The notes beneath the pieces were generated by a model. It did no database searches. It saw nothing but the letters and a program-made list of their open reading frames with translations, and was not told where the DNA came from. Positions 1-5,358 of a DNA stretch of 5,370 nt are shown in pieces. The stretch lies in assembly GCA_030018555.1 (NCBI GenBank), contig JASEHY010000108.1:1-5370 (forward strand). The letters are read 5' to 3'. The position numbers and the translations under genes were made by a program. The stretch comes from Planctomycetota bacterium (GTDB lineage Bacteria > Planctomycetota > MHYJ01 > JACQXL01). How positions within the stretch are numbered: position 1 is the first letter of the stretch; each line of letters starts with the position of its first letter.

Positions 1-12
1 CGCAATGACAGA

Positions 13-1143
13 ATGGGGCGTTTCGCAAGAGTTCAGATTGTTCTTATATCAGCGCTGAGTCTCTTTTTTATATCGTGCTCCACTACATACGATGCAGCCA
101 GAGAAGATTTTTATAAAGGCGTAAATTTATATTACAATCACCAATCTCCAGAGGCGCTTCTTAATTATTGTCGGTCATTGGGACAGATTGAAAACGAGAT
201 TAAAAGAGATTCGTCGCTCGGACTGCTCAAATCGGCTGTTTATTATCACCTGTATCTTATTGACGCACCTCTGGTTTATCATAACTGCGATGCGAAGACG
301 AAACCTAAATATATTTCTTTTGCCGGTCTGTTGTCAGATACCGTTAATAAAAAACTTCTTGAACTGGCATTTAAAGAGGTTATCTCTTTAGAGAAAGACC
401 TCAGGAAAACCGATATTAAGACAATAGAACCGCTCTTGCTTATTCATCGTGATTTGATAATCGCCGATGAGTTATCAGACAGGATAACTCAACAGAATTA
501 TCGTTTATTACCGGAAGATATTTCTCCTCCGGCGGACTTTATCAACACGATAATGTCTTATAGTTATGGAGATATTATCAGGGCGTTTTATCTTGATGCC
601 TGGGCATTGTCTCTCAGGCAATGCCTGAAAGTTGATGATGCTAAAGATGTCCGTAGAACCAGTAATAATTTTTTATATAATCTATCTATGAATAAACTGA
701 AACAGATATATTCTTCGCTCTCTCGCACCACTGCACCGCTAAAGACCACGACCTTTCTGAATCTCAATAACCATTATAGTGAGGTAGCAAGGGAAATAGA
801 TACTACACACCAGAATTATATTTTAGGCAATCTTACCCTGCTTTTAGATGAGCGGGGGTATGCTGAGATTTTAGGAGAGGGTTTTAATAGAAACGATTTA
901 ATATTAGACCCGGAGGCATACCTGAGAGAAGCACGCGGTAATATGAACTCTGCGATAGAGATGATTGTAACTGATAGAATTGATAAGGCGGAAAATCACC
1001 TTTTGCTCGCACTGAAAAACATTATTTGTTTTAATGAATTCTCATCAGGAGAGATTTCAGCAGAGAATCGCCGTCTTGTTCAGGTTATTATGAGCGATAT
1101 TCTTATTAACCTTTACAGAATCCATACTAATGCAAAAAAATAG
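13..1143 (+). CDS. Predicted lipoprotein, helical, function unknown
   Basis: I do not recognise the family. The N-terminus has basic residues (Arg3, Arg6), a hydrophobic stretch (about residues 8-20) and a lipobox-like F-I-S-C with Cys22, so it is probably a lipid-anchored envelope protein cleaved by signal peptidase II; Phe at -3 is less usual than Leu. The remaining roughly 350 residues look almost wholly alpha-helical, with amphipathic pairs that could be TPR-like (about residues 28-58 and 302-340), but no repeat motif is clear enough to name. The start is uncertain: the frame is open to the window edge and the 12 bases upstream show no Shine-Dalgarno site, so the true start could lie further left. 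The ATG at 13 does give a sensible signal peptide. It lies 58 bp before an HtrA protease gene on the same strand with no terminator-like hairpin between, so a shared transcript and an envelope role are plausible inferences. Confidence 0.85.
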   Translation: MGRFARVQIVLISALSLFFISCSTTYDAAREDFYKGVNLYYNHQSPEALLNYCRSLGQIENEIKRDSSLGLLKSAVYYHLYLIDAPLVYHNCDAKTKPKYISFAGLLSDTVNKKLLELAFKEVISLEKDLRKTDIKTIEPLLLIHRDLIIADELSDRITQQNYRLLPEDISPPADFINTIMSYSYGDIIRAFYLDAWALSLRQCLKVDDAKDVRRTSNNFLYNLSMNKLKQIYSSLSRTTAPLKTTTFLNLNNHYSEVAREIDTTHQNYILGNLTLLLDERGYAEILGEGFNRNDLILDPEAYLREARGNMNSAIEMIVTDRIDKAENHLLLALKNIICFNEFSSGEISAENRRLVQVIMSDILINLYRIHTNAKK

Positions 1144-1153
1144 GGTATAAAAA

Positions 1154-1182
1154 CTGGTAAAATAGTAAGACATAATTATAAT
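1154..1182 (+). promoter_or_regulatory. Possible weak sigma-70-type promoter before the protease gene
   Basis: A perfect TATAAT lies at 1177-1182. Seventeen bases upstream is a poor -35 candidate, CTGGTA at 1154-1159, which matches TTGACA at only three positions. The gap is AT-rich, so a chance TATAAT is likely. Transcription from here would leave a leader of only about a dozen bases before the start codon. It could give the protease pair expression independent of the lipoprotein gene, but read-through is equally plausible. Confidence 0.22.
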
Positions 1183-1190
1183 ATTTAGAA

Positions 1191-1197
1191 AAAGGAG
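1191..1197 (+). promoter_or_regulatory. Ribosome binding site of the HtrA-type protease
   Basis: AAAGGAG ends four bases before the ATG at 1202. It is a strong but closely spaced Shine-Dalgarno site and supports that ATG as the start. Confidence 0.8.
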
Positions 1198-1201
1198 TTT
1201 T

Positions 1202-2575
1202 ATGAAAAGAGTATTTGTAATATTCATATTGGTGGCGATATTCTCTGGTAGTTTAGTTTCTCAAGAAAAACCCCTCTCAAAGCATAACCGCAGCATTGAT
1301 TTTGAGTCTATTATAGAGAACGCAAAAGAAAAGGTGTTTCCTACTCTGGTCTATGTTAAGCCCACAATTGAGGAATATGAAAGAGGAAAACGCAAACAGG
1401 TTCTGGTAGCCGGCAGTGGAGTCATCATCAGCCCTGATGGATATATTGTTACCAATAATCATGTAATAGAGAAAGCCACGCGAATAAAGTGTGTGCTTTT
1501 TGACCGCCGGTTTCTATCTGCAAAACTTATCGGTCGTGATAAGTCCACAGACCTTGCACTGATAAAACTTGAACCTGAAAAGGAAGGCGATGTTTTTCCC
1601 TACGCTGAGTTTGGTGATTCTGATGAACTCACAGAAGGACACTTCGTGATGGCTCTGGGCGCACCATGGGGATTAGAACGTTCCATCTCACTTGGTATCG
1701 TCGGGAATGCCAGAAGATACCTCGGAGATAATTACAGCGAATACAGTCTCTGGATTCAGTCAGATGCCTCCTTAAATCCAGGCAATTCTGGAGGTCCTTT
1801 AATCAACACCAGCGCTAAAATTGTCGGTATTAATACATTAGGCACATTCTTCGGCGGTGATATGGGTTTTTCTGTGCCTTCCAATACTGTCAAAAGAGTA
1901 GTAGAACATCTTAAGAAAGACGGGGAAATCAGACGCTCATGGACAGGTATCAGATTGCAACCCTTACGAGACCTTGATAAAGAAACCTTCTTTAATAGTG
2001 ATAAAGGTGTTCTATTAGCCAGTGTTGACGACAACTCTCCCTGCCAACGGGCTGGATTACAAGCCGGCGATTTGATACTTAAAATTAATAACAAGGAAAT
2101 AAATGGTGTCTATGATACAGACATCCCTGAAATTAGATGGTTTCTGGGAGCCCTGCCGATAAATGTTGAAAGCGATTTCCTCATAAAACGTTCAGACCAA
2201 TTACTTACCATAAAAGTAACACCACGAGAAAAGGGCAAAGTGGAAGGTGATGATTTTGATTGCAAAAGATGGGATTTTACTGTAAAAGAAATCAACGAAT
2301 TTGAAACGCCTGATTTATTTATCTACCGCAAACAGGGCGTGTATATCCAGGGCATCCAGTACCCCGGCAACGGTTCTAATGCAGGACTTTCATATAATGA
2401 TATTATCATCAAAATAGACAAACAGGAAATTCTGTCTATGGACGACATCAAAAAGGCATATGAGAAGATTATGGCGGATGAGAAAAGGGAAAAGAAAGTT
2501 CTTGTAGAAATCCTGCGAGGCGGCAAACCAATGTTTATAATATTGAAATATCATACTGATTATGATAAGGAGTAA
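1202..2575 (+). CDS. HtrA/DegP-family periplasmic serine protease, two PDZ domains
   Basis: This is an envelope quality-control endopeptidase that would bind and cleave misfolded exported proteins. A signal peptide covers about residues 1-20 (MKR, then a hydrophobic core) with no lipobox. The trypsin-like (S1C) domain spans about 35-240 with an intact triad: His87 in T-N-N-H-V, Asp117 in S-T-D-L-A-L and Ser196 in N-P-G-N-S-G-G-P. The His-Asp spacing of 30 equals that of E. coli DegP. PDZ1 (about 248-342) has a clear core at 269-300 (A-G-L-Q-A-G-D-L-I-L-K-I). PDZ2 (about 356-450) is more divergent but keeps G-L-S-Y-N-D-I-I-I-K-I. At 457 residues the order and size match DegP/DegQ, but the segment before the catalytic His is short, without DegP's long LA loop, as in DegS. 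The stop lies 5 bp before a paralogous pseudoprotease gene, so the products probably work together. A degP/htrA-like name is justified, but orthology to a specific member is not, so no symbol is given. Confidence 0.97.
   Translation: MKRVFVIFILVAIFSGSLVSQEKPLSKHNRSIDFESIIENAKEKVFPTLVYVKPTIEEYERGKRKQVLVAGSGVIISPDGYIVTNNHVIEKATRIKCVLFDRRFLSAKLIGRDKSTDLALIKLEPEKEGDVFPYAEFGDSDELTEGHFVMALGAPWGLERSISLGIVGNARRYLGDNYSEYSLWIQSDASLNPGNSGGPLINTSAKIVGINTLGTFFGGDMGFSVPSNTVKRVVEHLKKDGEIRRSWTGIRLQPLRDLDKETFFNSDKGVLLASVDDNSPCQRAGLQAGDLILKINNKEINGVYDTDIPEIRWFLGALPINVESDFLIKRSDQLLTIKVTPREKGKVEGDDFDCKRWDFTVKEINEFETPDLFIYRKQGVYIQGIQYPGNGSNAGLSYNDIIIKIDKQEILSMDDIKKAYEKIMADEKREKKVLVEILRGGKPMFIILKYHTDYDKE
2567..2572 (+). 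promoter_or_regulatory. Ribosome binding site inside the protease gene end
   Basis: AAGGAG sits in the last codons of the protease gene, directly before its TAA stop, and eight bases before the ATG at 2581. The overlap of this site with the upstream coding region implies coupled translation of the protease and the pseudoprotease, and fixes the downstream start. Confidence 0.88.
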
Positions 2576-2580
2576 CAAGT

Positions 2581-5007
2581 ATGTATAAAAAGATATTGAC
2601 AGCAATAGCCGGTGGTCTTTTGTTCATCCTGAGTGTAACGAATGGGGTCGGCACAATGACGGTTTCAGCACAGGATAAGTCCGATGATACTCAATTAAGA
2701 GAAAAAATACACGAAACCGCACGACAGGCATTGGTCCAACTACACTTTGAATTCCAGAAAGACCCGGAGGAAGGTGAGCCAAAAGATAAACGTATCAAAA
2801 CATTTATCGCTAATAAAATGACTATGGATACGACAGGGCTACTCGTTGGCTCAGCAGGCACTATTCTCACCACCGACCTTTTAGTGGAGAAAAAATATGT
2901 TAAGAAGATTACAGTTATTGACTATTCAGGTATTGAATATGAAGCAGAGTTAAAAGGGTTCCTGCAGGACTATCCGGCTCTATTTCTTTCTATCAAGGGT
3001 GAGAAAAGACCTTCAGGCGGTGTCCGCTTCGCTCTTGCCGGAGAAATCAATAGTTCACGGAAATTATTCTCGGCATCTTTATTCAAGAGCGACGAAAAAT
3101 GGTTTCTCAATATTGGCCCGGTGGGCATCTCGCCTAATAAACCATATCTATCTGCCGAAATAACCAAACCCTGGCTACAACTTGGCTTCAAAGAAGGCGG
3201 CAGTCCTCTCTCCGCATTAATGTCGCTTATAGGTGGCATGGCATTTGGTGAATCTGGTTCACCTGATGGCTTTTCAGGCGGTGCACCTGTTCTGTTTGAT
3301 GAAAACGGCAATGTTATCGGCTATCCACTTGAAGGACGAATTGAGCCGGACGGCAACACCTACGGATGGCGTGGCACCGACCTAATGGAGAACACTTTGA
3401 TAACCTTTACTGAATTTGATAAAAAACAGGATGAAATAAAGAACAAGTTTCTGAATTATGTAGTTCAGGTGAAATTCGCATTCCGCCAGAAAGAGAAAGA
3501 TGCCCCCTCAAGCCCGTATGACATTTCTTCTATGATGAGAAGTTTTATGCCGGGAGGCAGCGACGAACACGATGATATCAATATGCCGGATAAAAAATTA
3601 TACGGCTTGATAATCAGCAAAAACCAGATTCTTGTGCCAGATACCCTTATGGACGACCTGATACACCGAATTGAAAACATTGAGGTTTCTATTGGCGATA
3701 AAACCTCACCGGCTGAATTTGTCGGCGTATATAAAGATTTCGGTGCTATCCTGATAAAAGTTACTCAAGATATTATAAAGGATGTCCCTCAGATTTATAA
3801 GGCATCGTTTCCTCCTCACGGCAGAATCGTCTATGCACTCAGGGTAAAAGAAAAGTTTGATAAGAGATTTGAGACTGTAAATTATGACCGTTTTATGGCT
3901 GTAAGCAAAGGATATAAAAACCGCATCCAGCATACCTCCGCTTACAGTAAAGAGACTGGAACTATTTTCCTGAATCAGAATAATGAAATATTCGCTGTTC
4001 TGATGGAAGAAAAAAGGGATATTTCTGAAACCATCTCTTCAGAAAAAGATTATAGTTACTATATGAGTTTTGCGGTTGATATGATGACTAAGGGTGGTGT
4101 GGGTAAAACATTCTTCTTTAATGAACTTAAAGAATCCTTGATTTCACCCACTTCTACAGCACACTTTGACATAAAACTTGTTCCTCTTTCAGACCGTGAA
4201 ATGAAGAGAATTATCTGCCTCGGGGTGGAATTCCAATCTCTGACAAAAGAATTATCAGAGCAATTAAACTGTCAGAAAATTACCCGCAACGGAGAAATCG
4301 GACTCCTGTTAAGTCATATTTATCCCGGTTCATCGGCAGAAAAAGCAAAACTACAACTCAGTGATATCCTTCTTAAGATACAGGAACAAGGTAAGGACGA
4401 CCCGATTGAACTCTCGGCTAAAAAAGATTATTCTAATCCTTTCTCCGGATTCAGCCAGTATGGCGATTTTGATATGGGAGACACTTACGGAGGGGGGACA
4501 CCCTGGCCCAACAGGAATAATTACTTCACCAAAATCCTTACTCGTATCGGGGCGGGCAAAAAGGTTACGCTCACTTACTGGCGCGATGGACAGGAACTAA
4601 AGCAGGAATTCATCCTGGAAAAAGCACCCTATGACTTTGATAGCGCTGAAAAATATAAGGACGAAACCATCGGTATCACCATCAAAGACCTTACCTACGA
4701 AGTAAAACATTTCTACAGATTAGCAGCAGATTACAAGGCGGTAATAACCAGTAAAATTGAAGAAGGCAGTAAGGCAGCCATCGGGAAACTCAGAACCTAT
4801 GAACTTATCACCAAGATAAATGAACAACCCGTTGGCTCAGTAGAAGAATACAAGAAACTGATGGATAAACTTATCAAGGAGCAAAAGCAAAGAAAATTCA
4901 AGTTCACTATTGAACGCAAAGGTAAAACCAGATTTGTTGATATAGAATTAGACGAAAGCCAGGAGCAAAAGCCGGCAGAAAAAGAGGGTAATGAAAAAGA
5001 GGAATAA
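2581..5007 (+). CDS. Exported tandem HtrA-like pseudoprotease with two PDZ domains
   Basis: The signal peptide ends at V-S-A before Gln31, so the protein should be periplasmic. Eye alignment to the upstream protease shows two degenerate trypsin-like domains. Domain A (about 40-280) has Leu100 at the His position, Leu134 at the Asp position and keeps Ser232 in G-F-S-G-G-A-P. Domain B (about 283-505) opens with G-L-I-I-S like the protease's G-V-I-I-S, but has Thr355, Gly388 and Thr459 at the three catalytic positions. Both copies begin with a similar helix-strand (40-62 and 284-306). Two PDZ-like domains follow: about 538-682, with a Gly/Asn-rich insert at about 615-650, and about 690-790. The tail (791-808) is Glu/Lys-rich. 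Proteolysis is not expected. Peptide binding, scaffolding or regulation of the adjacent active HtrA is inferred. Tandem HtrA proteins with one dead copy are known (yeast Nma111, plant Deg7); here both look dead. The 5-bp gap to the protease gene argues for a joint function. The reading frame is intact, so this is not a decaying pseudogene. Confidence 0.95.
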   Translation: MYKKILTAIAGGLLFILSVTNGVGTMTVSAQDKSDDTQLREKIHETARQALVQLHFEFQKDPEEGEPKDKRIKTFIANKMTMDTTGLLVGSAGTILTTDLLVEKKYVKKITVIDYSGIEYEAELKGFLQDYPALFLSIKGEKRPSGGVRFALAGEINSSRKLFSASLFKSDEKWFLNIGPVGISPNKPYLSAEITKPWLQLGFKEGGSPLSALMSLIGGMAFGESGSPDGFSGGAPVLFDENGNVIGYPLEGRIEPDGNTYGWRGTDLMENTLITFTEFDKKQDEIKNKFLNYVVQVKFAFRQKEKDAPSSPYDISSMMRSFMPGGSDEHDDINMPDKKLYGLIISKNQILVPDTLMDDLIHRIENIEVSIGDKTSPAEFVGVYKDFGAILIKVTQDIIKDVPQIYKASFPPHGRIVYALRVKEKFDKRFETVNYDRFMAVSKGYKNRIQHTSAYSKETGTIFLNQNNEIFAVLMEEKRDISETISSEKDYSYYMSFAVDMMTKGGVGKTFFFNELKESLISPTSTAHFDIKLVPLSDREMKRIICLGVEFQSLTKELSEQLNCQKITRNGEIGLLLSHIYPGSSAEKAKLQLSDILLKIQEQGKDDPIELSAKKDYSNPFSGFSQYGDFDMGDTYGGGTPWPNRNNYFTKILTRIGAGKKVTLTYWRDGQELKQEFILEKAPYDFDSAEKYKDETIGITIKDLTYEVKHFYRLAADYKAVITSKIEEGSKAAIGKLRTYELITKINEQPVGSVEEYKKLMDKLIKEQKQRKFKFTIERKGKTRFVDIELDESQEQKPAEKEGNEKEE
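2698..3420 (+). other. Degenerate trypsin-like domain A (His and Asp lost)
   Basis: This covers residues about 40-280 of the 808-residue protein. G-T-I-L-T-T-D-L-L aligns with the protease's G-Y-I-V-T-N-N-H-V, putting Leu100 (2878-2880) at the His position. The strand ending in S-I-K aligns with L-I-K and puts Leu134 (2980-2982) at the Asp position. G-F-S-G-G-A-P with Ser232 (3274-3276) matches G-N-S-G-G-P with one extra Ala. The Asp-to-Ser interval is 98 residues against 79 in the active paralogue, because of a Gly/Ser-rich hydrophobic insert at about 197-228. Confidence 0.72.
3427..4095 (+). other. Degenerate trypsin-like domain B (whole triad lost)
   Basis: This covers residues about 283-505. 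Its opening (340-357) follows the protease's 71-89 with one deletion and puts Thr355 (3643-3645) at the His position. V-G-V-Y-K-D-F-G-A-I-L-I-K puts Gly388 (3742-3744) at the Asp position, with Asp386 two residues earlier. E-T-G-T-I-F-L-N followed by E-I-F-A-V matches N-S-G-G-P-L-I-N followed by K-I-V-G-I and puts Thr459 (3955-3957) at the nucleophile. It shares I-L-x-x-D-x-L with domain A, suggesting the two arose by duplication. Confidence 0.65.
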
Positions 5008-5009
5008 TC

Positions 5010-5036
5010 CGGATTTGGAATTTCGGATTGCGGATT
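5010..5036. repeat. GGATT-rich dispersed-repeat tract (minus-strand NPQSEIPNP)
   Basis: GGATT recurs exactly three times in about 26 bases (5011, 5025 and 5032), with a variant GGAAT at 5017. Read on the minus strand the tract translates as N-P-Q-S-E-I-P-N-P. From memory, this type of peptide is a recurrent spurious translation in Planctomycetota and several candidate phyla. It starts three bases after the pseudoprotease stop codon. Confidence 0.5.
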
Positions 5037-5080
5037 TATCCCGCACATAATTCCGTTATGTGCGGGACGCCATCCGCAAT
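5027..5080. repeat. Nested inverted repeat after the operon (possible terminator)
   Basis: The inner stem is a perfect 11-bp repeat, CCCGCACATAA (5040-5050) and TTATGTGCGGG (5056-5066), with loop TTCCG. The outer stem is a perfect 9-bp repeat, ATTGCGGAT (5027-5035) and ATCCGCAAT (5072-5080), separated from the inner stem by a 4/5-nt internal loop. It starts 20 bp after the stop codon at 5007. Neither strand shows a T-run after the stem, so it is not a classical intrinsic terminator. It may protect or end the transcript, or be a mobile palindrome sharing arms with the GGATT tract. Confidence 0.7.
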
Positions 5081-5090
5081 TTGCAATTAC

Positions 5091-5196
5091 TCTTCTTTGC
5101 GTCTCTGCGGTAAAATTAGCAGTGCTTATCTGCGTGAACTTGTAGTGAGCCCTTCGTTCCTCAGGATAAACTCAGCGAATCTATCTGTGGTTTCAA
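5091..5196. repeat. Degenerate 'tctgcggt' type dispersed repeat
   Basis: Three related words recur: TCTGCGGTAA at 5104-5113, TCTGCGTGAA at 5129-5138 and TCTGTGGTTT at 5184-5193. Between the last two is a block (5146-5174) reading TGAGCCCTTCG then CTCAGGATAAACTC. These phrases resemble, from memory, intergenic elements common in many environmental genomes that produce the spurious peptide S-L-R-L-C-G-K. Family membership is recalled, not searched. Confidence 0.5.
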
Positions 5197-5240
5197 AATG
5201 GGTAAATCGTCCATGTCCAATACCCCCCAAGAGACGCTGA

Positions 5241-5304
5241 ACCCCGTTAGAAGTAGCCCACTGGGCGCCGTCCCGCCCCCAGCGGGACGGACTTCTAACG
5301 GGGT
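5241..5304. repeat. GC-rich palindromic element, 23-bp bulged stem
   Basis: Outer arms ACCCCGTTAGAAGT (5241-5254) and ACTTCTAACGGGGT (5291-5304) are a perfect 14-bp inverted repeat. Inner arms CCGTCCCGC (5268-5276) and GCGGGACGG (5282-5290) are a perfect 9-bp repeat around loop CCCCA. On the right side the two arms abut, giving 23 contiguous paired bases. On the left, 13 extra bases (5255-5267) containing the odd palindrome GCCCACTGGGC form a bulge. It is clearly more GC-rich than the genes. No T-run follows, so a dispersed palindrome (REP- or MITE-like) seems likelier than a terminator. Confidence 0.75.
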
Positions 5305-5341
5305 GAAGGTGTTAACCCGTATCCGTCAGAGCATACGCCTC

Positions 5342-5358
5342 CCGTCCTTACAGGATGG
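5342..5358. repeat. Short hairpin near right edge
   Basis: CCGTCCT (5342-5348) and AGGATGG (5352-5358) pair over 7 bp with one G-T wobble and a TAC loop. It may be part of whatever element continues past the window. Alone it is too short to assign. Confidence 0.35.

Noticed and set aside
1756..2094. 112-residue minus-strand open frame inside the protease gene
   Set aside because: It is antisense to the catalytic Ser and PDZ1 coding region. The plus-strand protein is unambiguous.
2970..3311. 113-residue minus-strand open frame inside the pseudoprotease gene
   Set aside because: It is antisense to a conserved protease-like region, rich in Pro and Ser as expected from reading the opposite strand, and has no supporting context.
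4090..4110. KGGVGKT in the 808-residue protein, matching a ParA-type deviant Walker A motif
   Set aside because: It follows the last strand of pseudoprotease domain B, in an exported protein, with no hydrophobic strand arrangement or further motifs of a P-loop ATPase. It is most likely coincidence.
2581..5007. Possibility that the 808-residue gene is a decaying pseudogene of an HtrA protease
   Set aside because: The frame is uninterrupted over 2.4 kb, the signal peptide and ribosome binding site are good, and the fold-defining hydrophobic patterns persist while only catalytic positions are lost.
4797..5048. Minus-strand open frame beginning with M-C-G-I-N-P-Q-S-E-I-P-N-P
   Set aside because: It is antisense to the end of the pseudoprotease gene, and its start lies in the GGATT repeat tract. 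It is a repeat translation, not a gene.
5027..5066. Classical Rho-independent terminator
   Set aside because: The stem is strong but no T-run follows on either strand. It is recorded as a hairpin with only a possible termination role.
5028..5240. 70-residue plus-strand open frame
   Set aside because: It has no ribosome binding site, lies across repeat DNA and translates to the typical spurious S-L-R-L-C-G-K peptide.
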